This document shows positions 8,801 through 17,005 of a stretch of 35,249 nucleotides of DNA, in pieces. A model generated the notes under the pieces. It was not told the DNA's origin. It worked only from the letters and a program-made list of their open reading frames with translations, and ran no database searches. Position 1 is the first letter of the stretch. Every line of letters starts with the position of its first letter. Origin of the DNA: Sandarakinorhabdus cyanobacteriorum (GTDB lineage: Bacteria; Pseudomonadota; Alphaproteobacteria; Sphingomonadales; Sphingomonadaceae); NCBI RefSeq assembly GCF_002251755.1, contig NZ_NOXT01000074.1, positions 1 to 35,249 on the forward strand. Reading direction: 5' to 3'. Made by a program: the position numbers and the translations under genes.

Positions 8801-9997
8801 TCACCCGCCGGGCCTGATCACCTTGTAGAACGCGTCGCGCACCATCTTCTCACGCGGGTCATCCCGGGCATAGAGGCCCAGGCGGTTGGTCACGAAGGCA
8901 TAGGCGGCCTGGTTGCCGGGATCGGCAAAGGCCAGGCTGCCACCAATCGCAAATGACCCGAAGGCCGATGCCGACGGCGCAAACGGCCAATCCACCGACG
9001 GCTTTTCCAGCCCGAAGCTGCAATTCATGCCGACATGCAGCACCGCGTCGCGCTGGCCGCGGGCGGGCTGGGGGTGGCCGGCGATCAGCCGATCCAGCAG
9101 GCTGACCGGCAGCGCCAGCGGGCCGCCCGGCGCCACGAAGGCGGCATAGCAACTGGCCACGGCCCGGGCCGAACCGATCGCCCCGATCGCGCCCAGTTCG
9201 ACATCGCGCCATTCTTCCTGATCAAGGGCACCAGCCCCGTGCAGGAAAAACGGGTTGTTCAGGGCGCGGAATGGCAGGGAGCAGGGCCACAGCAGCGCCA
9301 GCACCAGCGACCAGGGGATGGTCTTGTTATGCAGCAGCAGATCAACAAAGCCCCAGCCCTTGATCCGCGCCAGGCGTGACCGGTCCACATCGGCGGGCAG
9401 GCCAAGATAGAGTTCGGCCCCCAGCGGCCCCGTCAACTCGTCGGCCATGAACTGCCCGAGGCTGCGCCCGGCCGGATCGCGCCGGCGGATCAGCTCACAC
9501 GCCACCCAGCCAAGCGAATAGCTGTGATTGCCCGCCAACTGGCCCGGCGGCCAGTTGGGCGACTGGCCGGCGATGGTGCGGGCCATCAGATCCTGATCCG
9601 CCATGCGATCACGGTTCAGGGCCAGCGGCAGCGCGGCCACGCCCGCCTGTCCCGACAACAGCTGCCCGATCGTCACCCCCTGCTTGCCGGCGCAGGCGAA
9701 TTCGGGCCAGACGGCCGCCACCGGTTCATCATAATCGAACAGGCCGCGCGCCACCGCGACGGCGCAGGCCAACCCGCTGAGCCCCTTGGACACGGAATAT
9801 AGCAGAACCAGGCTGTCATTCTGCCACTGCCCGCTGCCATCGGCCTGACTGGCGCCGCCCCACAGATCAACCACCAGCCGGCCTTGATGATGGATGGCCA
9901 CCGCCGCCCCCAGCGCATCGGGGCGGGCCAGGCTGGCCGCAAAGGCATCGCGCACCGGCTCAAAGCCCGGGGCAACATGGCCGGCAGGCTGGATCAT
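8801..9997 (-). CDS. Beta-lactamase-fold serine hydrolase (EstB-like esterase)
   Basis: A 398-residue member of the class C beta-lactamase / EstB family. The nucleophile motif is S68-V-S-K71 in LLYSVSKGLSG, with Ser68 acylated and Lys71 as general base. A Tyr at about 160 in NHSYSLGW fits the second active-site motif. No signal peptide is visible, which favours an intracellular esterase or peptidase over a resistance beta-lactamase. The family commonly hydrolyses short acyl esters. It is the second gene of the operon. Its ATG at 9997 overlaps the TIR-protein stop by four bases (ATGA), which implies translational coupling. Confidence 0.88.
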   Translation of the reverse strand: MIQPAGHVAPGFEPVRDAFAASLARPDALGAAVAIHHQGRLVVDLWGGASQADGSGQWQNDSLVLLYSVSKGLSGLACAVAVARGLFDYDEPVAAVWPEFACAGKQGVTIGQLLSGQAGVAALPLALNRDRMADQDLMARTIAGQSPNWPPGQLAGNHSYSLGWVACELIRRRDPAGRSLGQFMADELTGPLGAELYLGLPADVDRSRLARIKGWGFVDLLLHNKTIPWSLVLALLWPCSLPFRALNNPFFLHGAGALDQEEWRDVELGAIGAIGSARAVASCYAAFVAPGGPLALPVSLLDRLIAGHPQPARGQRDAVLHVGMNCSFGLEKPSVDWPFAPSASAFGSFAIGGSLAFADPGNQAAYAFVTNRLGLYARDDPREKMVRDAFYKVIRPGG

Positions 9998-12900
9998 ATG
10001 GCCGTCTCCTGCGGTTCACGGGTCAGGCGGGCCAGCAGAGCCTGGGCGTGCCGGAACACCGGCGCCGCGCCGCGCTGGTCGGCAGGGATGGCCGCCAGTG
10101 CGGACGTCAGGCGCGCGATGGCTTCGCCGTCTCGCCCCAGCCGCGACAGGATGGTGGCAAGGTCGCACGCCAGTTGCACGGCGCGGGCATGGTTGGCGGT
10201 GGCAGCGCAGTCATCCAGCGTGGCCATGCCCAGCGCCACGGCCGCCTCCATGTCGATACCCGACAGCGCCAGCATCCGAACCCGCATGATATCGGGCTTG
10301 AGCTGGCGGGGGCCTTCGACCATGAGCGCCTCTGCTTCGTCCAGCAGGGCCAGCGCGCCGGCAAAATTCTGGCCCTGGATGGCCATCAACGCGCGCAGCA
10401 GCAGGCCCTGTTCGCGCACCATCACCACGCCCAGCGCCTGCACATCGGCTTCGGCCGCCAGAAAGGCCGGCACCACCGACACATCGCCACGCACCAGCCG
10501 GCACATCGCCAGCTTCATGCGGGCATGGGCATCCCAGTGAACAAGATCATGCTGTTCGGCCACCTGCTTCAGGCGGGTGGCGGCCGCTTCGGCGGCATCC
10601 ATGTCGGCCAGCATGTGGGCGGCACCATCGCGATAGCCCAGCACAAAGGCCTTGGAACTGGCATGGCCGATCTCGTCGGCCAGTGCCTCGGCCCGGTCGA
10701 ACGCGGCCCAGCCGCCGGCCACATCACCCACGCGCACCCGCGCCAGCCCCATGATCGTCCAGGCCTGCACCAGTGGCGAGACATTGACGCGTTCGGCATA
10801 ATCGCGCTCGTCGGCCGGCAGCGGCAGGGCGGCCAGATCATCCAGCAGGCCCAGCGCCCGCAGCGGTTCGCCCATCAGCAGATGCACCAGCGCAACCGCC
10901 ATGCGGGCGCGCGATCCTTCCACCGGATCATCGGCGCACAATTGCTCCAGCCGGGCCGCTGCCGCCATTGCCGGCGCCATCTGGCCGATGTTGTAGGCAT
11001 GCCGGAACAGCACCCACAACGCCGGCACCAGTCCGGCTCCGGCGGTTGCCGTGTCCATCAGGGCCTTGATCCCATCCACCGCCGCGATGGTTTCGCTGTG
11101 GCCATAACCCTTGACCAGGAATAGCGCCCGCGCCGCGGCCACCCGTGCCTCCAGCAGGCGCTCATGCACCTCTGGGCCGGCGGGCAAGCTGGCCAGCTGG
11201 TCGGCCGCGGCCTGGGCAAAGCTGGCGGCCTGACGATAGAGCGCCCCCCGCGCCGCCCGCTGGCTGGCGCGCATGAAATGGCCGGCCGCCGCTTCGGGTT
11301 GGGCGGCTTCGGCGCAATGCATGGCCAGGGTTTCGGCCAGGCTGTCGGCATCGTCCGCAGCCTGTGCCCCCAACCAGGCGGCGGCTTCGGCATGCAGAGA
11401 CCGTCGCCGCTTCATCAGCAGGCTGTCGTGCGCCACTTGCCAGGTCGCGGCGTGGCGAAAGCGCCAAACCGGTTCCGGCAACAGCCGGGTCTGCTGGATC
11501 AGGCCCAGCGCCACGGCCCGATCCAGCAGCGTGCCAAGTTCGGCCGCGCCGCCAAAATGCGCATCCAGAAAGGCCCGGCCGAAATCACGGCCCATCACGC
11601 TCGCCACGCGCAGCAGCGACAGGATCGCCGGCTCCAGCCGGTCAAGCCGGGCGCGCACAACGGCTTCGATACTGTCGGGCATGGCCCGGTTGACACTCAC
11701 CGCCACCAGTTCGCCGTTGCGGGCGACAATGGCGCCATCCTCCAGCAACGCGCGCACCAATTCCTCGATGAACAGGGGCACGCCGTCGCTTTGCTCGGTC
11801 AGGCGGGCCAGCAGATCCGGCGCCACTCGTTCGCTGCGGCTGATCGCGGCGACCAGGGCGGCAACGTCGCCGCGCGCCAGCGGACGCAGCACCATCTGGC
11901 TGCAATGCGGCAGCGTTGGCCATGGCACCGGCGTGTCCGGCGCCAGCGCCAGCGCGATCAGCATCGGGTGCGCGGCCGCCATCGCTGCCAGTTGCGGCAT
12001 CAGTTCGGCCGATGCCTCGTCGGCGCGATGCCAATCATCAAACAAAAGGGCCAGCGGCTGATCGGCGGCCATGATGGCCAGCGCGGCAATCACGGCCTGG
12101 CCCAGCTGGCGCTTGCGGCTTTGCGCGTCGCCGGCCGGGGGCAGGGCATGGGCCGGGTGTTCGGCGCCCAGCACCGCCAGCAGTTCCGGCAGCAGCGGTG
12201 CCAGTGCCGGCGACCGGGCCTGCAGCGCATGGGCCAGGCGTTCGCCATTGGCATCGGCATCCACCCCCACCAGATCGCGCAACAGATCGGCGAACACGCC
12301 AAAGGGGCGGCTGCGGTTGTAAAGCCGGCCGCGGCCGTGGCCGATGCGAACGCCGCGCTCGGCCGCCAGCAACGCCAGCTCGTGCAGCAGGCGGCTCTTG
12401 CCCAGCCCGGCATCGGCGACCAGCGCCAGCGCCCGGCCGCTGCCGCCCTGCACATCATCCACCAATGCGTCCAGCAGGGCGGTTTCCAGCCGGCGTCCGA
12501 ACAAGGGCGACAGGCCCAGCGCCCGCGCCGCATCCAGCCGGCTGCGCACCTCGGTTCGTGCCATCAGCCGCGCGCCATCGCCGGCGCGATCCATGGCGAA
12601 ATAGGGGGCAAGCCGGCCGGCCGCGCTCGCCTGGCACCAGATTTCGCCGGGCATGGCGCGCTGGGCCATTGCGGCGGCTGTGGCCAGTGCCGTGCCAGAA
12701 ATTTGCCCGCCGGCCGCCGTGGTGGTGACCACCACCAGCCCGGTGGCAAGACCAAAGCGCACGTCAAGGCCATGGCCATGGCCCAGCAGCCGGTTCAGGG
12801 CAAAGGCGCTTTCGGCCGCGTGGATTTCATCATCCTCCTGCGCTTCGGTCACGCCAAAGACCAGGGCAAAGCCATTGACATCATTGTGCAGAACGATGGC

Positions 12901-13479
12901 CGATGCCTCGCGGGCGAACTGCCCCACCGCCGCCGACCAGGCTTGCGTGCGCTCCAGCACGGCTTCCGGATCCTCGTCGTCGCCATCATGATCGATCAGG
13001 GCGGAAACGATGCTGGCTGGCCGGCGCTCGCCGGTTTCCAGCGCAAGGCCGGGTGCCGGCGCGGCCGGCGTCGCCACGCGCGGCGTTGTCCGCGCCAGCC
13101 GGGCCGTGATATCGGCCACCAGGCCATCCAGTTCATGGGGATCATGGCCATCGGGCCAGCCAGTGAGGCGCCGGCAATGCAGCTGGCGAAAGCGCAATGG
13201 CGGCACCACCGGATCGATCAGCACCGGCACCAGGCAATCGCGGGCCAGCCCCTCGGCCGCTTCGGTGCGCACCCAATCGGATTCCACCGATCGTTCCGAC
13301 CAGATCACCACCATGCAGCGCGCGGTTGCCACCGCCTTTTCGATGGCACTTTCCCACAGCTGGCCGCTGATGATCTCGCGATCCCACCAGATATCCCAGC
13401 CCTCGCTGGCCAGCCGGTTGACCAGCGGACGCACCCGCGCCGTATCCTGCGAGGCATAGCTGATGAAAATGTCCGGCAC
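9994..13479 (-). CDS. TIR - degenerate class III cyclase - AAA/STAND - helical repeat protein
   Basis: About 1161 residues. Residues 2-125 form a TIR domain beginning PDIFISYASQD. Glu73 in ESDWVRTEA aligns with the catalytic Glu of NAD-cleaving TIR domains (SARM1 has DWVHKE). Residues about 155-310 resemble the class III nucleotide cyclase domain that often precedes an AAA module. The GDG-type metal site is replaced (NDVNGFALVFG) and the Asn/Arg transition-state motif is absent, so it is probably not a cyclase. The AAA/STAND module has Walker A ADAGLGKS (356-363, first Gly replaced by Ala) and Walker B LLFDD near 478-482. The C-terminal 450 residues are Ala/Leu-rich helical repeats of TPR type. 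The GTG at 13479, with GAGGGG upstream, gives the usual MPDIFISYA start; a TTG at 13491 adds four residues. It is the first gene of the operon and is probably its sensor or switch. Confidence 0.88.
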   Translation of the reverse strand: MPDIFISYASQDTARVRPLVNRLASEGWDIWWDREIISGQLWESAIEKAVATARCMVVIWSERSVESDWVRTEAAEGLARDCLVPVLIDPVVPPLRFRQLHCRRLTGWPDGHDPHELDGLVADITARLARTTPRVATPAAPAPGLALETGERRPASIVSALIDHDGDDEDPEAVLERTQAWSAAVGQFAREASAIVLHNDVNGFALVFGVTEAQEDDEIHAAESAFALNRLLGHGHGLDVRFGLATGLVVVTTTAAGGQISGTALATAAAMAQRAMPGEIWCQASAAGRLAPYFAMDRAGDGARLMARTEVRSRLDAARALGLSPLFGRRLETALLDALVDDVQGGSGRALALVADAGLGKSRLLHELALLAAERGVRIGHGRGRLYNRSRPFGVFADLLRDLVGVDADANGERLAHALQARSPALAPLLPELLAVLGAEHPAHALPPAGDAQSRKRQLGQAVIAALAIMAADQPLALLFDDWHRADEASAELMPQLAAMAAAHPMLIALALAPDTPVPWPTLPHCSQMVLRPLARGDVAALVAAISRSERVAPDLLARLTEQSDGVPLFIEELVRALLEDGAIVARNGELVAVSVNRAMPDSIEAVVRARLDRLEPAILSLLRVASVMGRDFGRAFLDAHFGGAAELGTLLDRAVALGLIQQTRLLPEPVWRFRHAATWQVAHDSLLMKRRRSLHAEAAAWLGAQAADDADSLAETLAMHCAEAAQPEAAAGHFMRASQRAARGALYRQAASFAQAAADQLASLPAGPEVHERLLEARVAAARALFLVKGYGHSETIAAVDGIKALMDTATAGAGLVPALWVLFRHAYNIGQMAPAMAAAARLEQLCADDPVEGSRARMAVALVHLLMGEPLRALGLLDDLAALPLPADERDYAERVNVSPLVQAWTIMGLARVRVGDVAGGWAAFDRAEALADEIGHASSKAFVLGYRDGAAHMLADMDAAEAAATRLKQVAEQHDLVHWDAHARMKLAMCRLVRGDVSVVPAFLAAEADVQALGVVMVREQGLLLRALMAIQGQNFAGALALLDEAEALMVEGPRQLKPDIMRVRMLALSGIDMEAAVALGMATLDDCAATANHARAVQLACDLATILSRLGRDGEAIARLTSALAAIPADQRGAAPVFRHAQALLARLTREPQETAI

Positions 13480-13526
13480 GCGTCCCCTCAACCGGCGTCA
13501 GGCATCGACCCACCCAGAGTATGTAA

Positions 13527-13551
13527 GCAAATGATTGGATTTGCAATTATA
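13527..13551 (-). promoter_or_regulatory. AT-rich promoter-like stretch with inverted repeat upstream of the TIR operon
   Basis: The 92-bp gap between the S9 peptidase stop and the TIR gene is strikingly AT-rich for this genome. On the minus strand it has a perfect -10 hexamer TATAAT (13546-13551), about 70 bases before the GTG start. No convincing -35 element is seen. Directly downstream is a perfect inverted repeat, GCAAAT-GATTGG-ATTTGC (13527-13544, six-base arms). Its position at the expected transcription start fits a repressor site. The assignment is inferred from position and symmetry only. Confidence 0.45.
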
Positions 13552-13583
13552 TTCTGGCAACCTCGATACCGTCTCCCGATGGC

Positions 13584-15617
13584 CTATTTCACCAGGAAAC
13601 GGTTGTACCAATCGATCACCGCCAGATTGGATTGCAGCCATTGGCTGGGCCGGCCCATGCCGTGATTGGCTTCGGGCAGGCGCACCATCATCGCCGGAAT
13701 GCCCCGCACCTTCAGCGCCTGGTAATAGGCCTCGGTCTGGGCGATCGGGGTGCGATAATCAGCCTCGCCGGTGATCAGCAGGGTGGGAGTCTTGACGTTG
13801 CCGATCAGGCTGAAAGTGGACCGGCGCCAATAAAGGTCGCGATTGTCCCACGGGTTGCCGACGACCCAGTTGGAAAGGGTGACTGCGCTGATGTCGGAGG
13901 TGAGCGCCTGGATTGACCAGTCGGTGACCGGGCGCAGCGCCGCCGCGGCGTTGAACCGATCGGTCTTGCCGATGGCGAAGGTGGTCAGCACGCCGCCGCC
14001 CGAGCCGCCGCCGATGAACTGGTTGCGGGCATCCGCCCACGGCCGCTTCAGCACCTCGTCCACGCCGGCCAGCAGGTCACCAAGATCAGGGCCAGGATAC
14101 TCGCCGCCATATTCCGGCGTGATGCCGTTGGCGAATTTTTCGCCATAACCGGTTGAACCGCGCGGGTTTGACCAGAGCACGACATAGCCGGCAGCGGCAT
14201 AGAGCTGGTGCGTGATGGAGAAATAGGGCCCGTAATCCCCGTTCGGGCCGCCGTGGATTTCCAGTGCGACGGGATATTTCTTTGCCGGATCGAAATTGGG
14301 CGGATACTGGATCCAGCCTTCGATGGTCAGGCCATCGGGGGCCTTCCAGGTCAGCCGCTCCATGGCGCCGATAGTCTTGTCCGCCCGCCACTTGTCGTTG
14401 AAGTCGATCTTGCCGATCAGCTTGCCGGCCTTCATCACGCCCAGCGCCGCCGGGCGGTCCGCCTCCACGGTGGTGAAGGCGTGGACGCCGCCGCCTTCGC
14501 TCCAGTCGCCACCGGAGGAGGGGAGATAGAGGCGGGTGCCGCCGATGGCCGGCACGATCACCTTGGCCGGCCCGCCGCTGACCGGGATGGACGCCACCTT
14601 GACGAGGCCGACATCGCCATAGGCGACGGTGAGCGATTTGCCGTCCTTCGCCCATTCGAAATCGCCGACCGGGCGATCGAGGCTGGCGGTGACCAGCACC
14701 GGCTCGCCGCCGGCGAGTTTCTTCACCCACAAGCCAGGCTGGCTGTAGAATTTCGTGGTCTTCGGCTGGCCGATCCAGGCCAGAACCTGGCCATCGGGGG
14801 ACAATTTGCCGCCGCGCTCACCGCCATCGATGCTGGTCAGCCGCTCCGGCGTGCCGCCGGTGGCGCTGATGCGATAGAGATCGACGCCGTCATACCCGCG
14901 GCGCTCGGCGGCCGGCCGGCTGTCGGCGCTGTAGACCAGGCTCTGGCCATCGGGCGACCAGTGGGCGCCGCCCTCGATCTGGTCGGCATCACCCCTGGTC
15001 AACTGGGTTGGCGTGCCGCCGGTGGCCGCCACCACGAACAGATGATCGGCGCCCGCCTTTATATAGCCGCCGTCGTTGGTGCGATACTGCCAGTCGCTGA
15101 TCAAGCGCGGATCGGGGGCCCAGGTCGCGCCGGCCGGCTTTTCCGGCATCCCTTCGATCCGCGGTGTCGGCGCCTCCACCCGGGCGGTGAAGGCGATGCG
15201 CGCGCCATCCGGGCTCCAGGCCAGGCTGCGCGCCGCCAGAGCGCCGCTGGTGATCGGCCGGCCGATGCCTTCGGCCACATCCATCACCCAGATCTGCGGC
15301 TTGCCCAGATAAGGCGCAACATAGGCGATGCGCTTGCCATCCGGCGCCCATGTCACACCGCCGGCCCCCACCTGGCCGGGGATCAGCAGCCTTTTGTCCA
15401 GCCCGGTCTTCTCGACCCTGGCCAGCCACCATTCGGTCACCCGCCGGTCGGTCTGGATGTCGAACTGCATCCGCGTGAACAGCACATGGGCGCCATCCGG
15501 GCTCACCTCGACATTGTCGGTCATGCTGATGCGGTAAAGATCGGCGGGTTCCACCGGGCTGGCGGCCAGCGCGGCGGTGGAGGCCAGCAGGCCGGCGGCG
15601 AGAAGGGCGATTTTCAT
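13584..15617 (-). CDS. Exported S9 family (prolyl oligopeptidase-like) peptidase
   Basis: A 677-residue S9 serine peptidase of the acylaminoacyl-peptidase / DPP IV-like type. It probably trims peptides in the periplasm. Residues 1-19 (MKIALLAAGL...ALA) are a signal peptide. Residues about 25-400 form a WD40/TolB-like beta-propeller with repeated 'WSPDG' and 'LSPDGQ' blades. The C-terminal alpha/beta hydrolase domain has Ser539 in GGGSGGG, Asp620 in GEADYRTP and His652 in EANHGMG as the expected triad. The ATG at 15617 is chosen because the signal peptide follows directly; the open frame upstream is not needed. The gene diverges from the acyl-CoA dehydrogenase, with 76 bp between starts. It lies upstream of the TIR operon on the same strand but is separated by an AT-rich gap. 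Confidence 0.93.
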   Translation of the reverse strand: MKIALLAAGLLASTAALAASPVEPADLYRISMTDNVEVSPDGAHVLFTRMQFDIQTDRRVTEWWLARVEKTGLDKRLLIPGQVGAGGVTWAPDGKRIAYVAPYLGKPQIWVMDVAEGIGRPITSGALAARSLAWSPDGARIAFTARVEAPTPRIEGMPEKPAGATWAPDPRLISDWQYRTNDGGYIKAGADHLFVVAATGGTPTQLTRGDADQIEGGAHWSPDGQSLVYSADSRPAAERRGYDGVDLYRISATGGTPERLTSIDGGERGGKLSPDGQVLAWIGQPKTTKFYSQPGLWVKKLAGGEPVLVTASLDRPVGDFEWAKDGKSLTVAYGDVGLVKVASIPVSGGPAKVIVPAIGGTRLYLPSSGGDWSEGGGVHAFTTVEADRPAALGVMKAGKLIGKIDFNDKWRADKTIGAMERLTWKAPDGLTIEGWIQYPPNFDPAKKYPVALEIHGGPNGDYGPYFSITHQLYAAAGYVVLWSNPRGSTGYGEKFANGITPEYGGEYPGPDLGDLLAGVDEVLKRPWADARNQFIGGGSGGGVLTTFAIGKTDRFNAAAALRPVTDWSIQALTSDISAVTLSNWVVGNPWDNRDLYWRRSTFSLIGNVKTPTLLITGEADYRTPIAQTEAYYQALKVRGIPAMMVRLPEANHGMGRPSQWLQSNLAVIDWYNRFLVK

Positions 15618-15693
15618 GGGCGTCCTGTCGTTTTCCAAAGGCTGTGCCGCAACGCTAGCAAGGGCACATTCGGCTGAACAGTGAGGACCCGGT

Positions 15694-16866
15694 ATGACCA
15701 TCAGTTTTGATGAATGGCGCGCGCGCTCGCCCTTTTATGACGAAACCCACGAAGCGGTGGCGCAAAGCGTGCGCAAGTTCATGGCGGCCGAGGTGCTGCC
15801 CCACATCGACCAGTGGGAAGAAGATGGCGAACTGCCGCGCGAACTGCACAAAAAGGCGGCGGCGGCCGGCATCCTGGGCCTGAATTACCCTGAGGAATAT
15901 GGCGGCCATTCGGAAGGCTTCAACGTCTTCCATGGCCTGACGCAGTCCGAGGAGTTGGCGGCAGCCGGCGCCGGCGGGCTGGGCGCCAGCCTGATGACCC
16001 ACGGCATCGGCCTGCCGCCGATCCTGGCGCTTGGCAGCGAGGAAATGAAGCGGCGGATCGCGCCCGAAGTCCTTTCGGGGGACAAGATCATCAGCCTCGC
16101 CATCACCGAACCTTCGGGTGGATCGGACGTGGCGCAGCTGAAGACCCGGGTCGAGCGCGTCGGCAACAAATATGTGGTGAACGGGCAGAAGATGTTCATC
16201 ACCAGCGGCATGCGCGCCGATTACATGACGGTGGCAGTGCGCACCGGCGGGCCGGGCATGGCCGGCATTTCGCTGATGCTGATCGAGACGGACCGGCCGG
16301 GGGTGGGCCGCACGCGGCTGGACAAGATGGGCTGGCGCTGTTCCGACACGGCGACCGTCTATTTCGACAATGTCGAGGTGCCGCCCGAAAATCTGATCGG
16401 GCCGGAAAATGGCGGCTTCATCGGTATCATGCGCAATTTCAACAGCGAGCGGCTTGGCATGGCGCACGGCTGTTGCGCGATGGCGCGGGTGGCCCTGAAA
16501 GAGGCGATGGACTGGGCCCAGACCCGCGAAACCTTCGGCAAGCGGCTGGGCGCCCACCAGTCGATCCGCATCAAGCTGGCCGACTGCGCCCGCCAGATCG
16601 GCGCCACCCAGGCCTGGGTGGACCTGTGCGCGCATCAGCATATGCAGGGCAAGGGCGTGCCCGCCGATTATGCCATGCTGAAGGTGCAGGCCACCCGCAT
16701 GCTGGAACATGTGGTGCGCGAAGCGGCTCAGGTGCTGGGCGGCGCCAGCTATATCACCGGCTCCAAGGTGGAGCGCATCTATCGCGAGGTGCGAGTGAAC
16801 GCGATCGGCGGCGGATCGGAAGAAATTATGCTCGATCTGGCCGGGCGGCAGATGGGGTTGGGCTAG
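15694..16866 (+). CDS. Acyl-CoA dehydrogenase
   Basis: A 390-residue FAD-dependent acyl-CoA dehydrogenase that oxidises acyl-CoA to trans-2-enoyl-CoA. Diagnostic segments include ITEPSGGSDVAQLKT (FAD/substrate loop), TSGMRADYMTVAVRTG, and the C-terminal AQVLGGASYITGSKVERIYREVR. The place of the catalytic Glu in short/medium-chain enzymes (YEGTSE) is AIGGGSEE here, with Gly. Glu252 in NSERLGMA instead aligns with the relocated base of isovaleryl-CoA and long-chain dehydrogenases, so a branched or long-chain substrate is likely. The ATG at 15694 has GAGGA upstream. It is an apparently single-gene unit, followed by a hairpin. Confidence 0.95.
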   Translation: MTISFDEWRARSPFYDETHEAVAQSVRKFMAAEVLPHIDQWEEDGELPRELHKKAAAAGILGLNYPEEYGGHSEGFNVFHGLTQSEELAAAGAGGLGASLMTHGIGLPPILALGSEEMKRRIAPEVLSGDKIISLAITEPSGGSDVAQLKTRVERVGNKYVVNGQKMFITSGMRADYMTVAVRTGGPGMAGISLMLIETDRPGVGRTRLDKMGWRCSDTATVYFDNVEVPPENLIGPENGGFIGIMRNFNSERLGMAHGCCAMARVALKEAMDWAQTRETFGKRLGAHQSIRIKLADCARQIGATQAWVDLCAHQHMQGKGVPADYAMLKVQATRMLEHVVREAAQVLGGASYITGSKVERIYREVRVNAIGGGSEEIMLDLAGRQMGLG

Positions 16867-16879
16867 GCCTGTCCTACAG

Positions 16880-16909
16880 CGGGCATTTCTGCCATCATGG
16901 CGATGCCCG
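16880..16909 (+). terminator. Possible terminator hairpin after the acyl-CoA dehydrogenase
   Basis: CGGGCAT (16880-16886) and ATGCCCG (16903-16909) form perfect seven-base arms around a 16-base loop, 13 bases past the acyl-CoA dehydrogenase stop, in a convergent gap of 139 bp. No clear T-run follows, so intrinsic termination is uncertain. The rest of this gap holds no gene that I can see. Confidence 0.3.
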
Positions 16910-17005
16910 TTGCTTGACCCGGGCAGAATGTGACTGCGCCGGGTGCAATGAAAACAACGCCCAATCCCGCCGGATTCGACAAAAGTGTCAAATGCGACGG
17001 CCGAA

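Noticed and set aside
8801-9997. Antibiotic-resistance class C beta-lactamase
   Set aside because: No signal peptide, embedded in an enzyme operon, and EstB-type esterases share the same SxxK and Tyr motifs.
9994-13479. Active adenylate/guanylate cyclase
   Set aside because: The cyclase-like region lacks the metal-binding second Asp motif and the Asn/Arg catalytic pair.
11164-13665. Open frame of over 800 codons on the plus strand, antisense to the TIR gene
   Set aside because: It is a mirror of a GC-rich gene: His/Gln/Arg-rich, no domain, no ribosome-binding site, while the opposite strand has clear TIR and Walker motifs.
14208-15677. Open frame of nearly 490 codons antisense to the S9 peptidase
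   Set aside because: Shadow of codon bias; no motif, and it spans the peptidase signal peptide and start.
16975-16992. GACA-AAAG-TGTC inverted repeat in the convergent gap as an operator
   Set aside because: Both flanking genes end here, so there is no promoter to control; four-base arms are easily found by chance.
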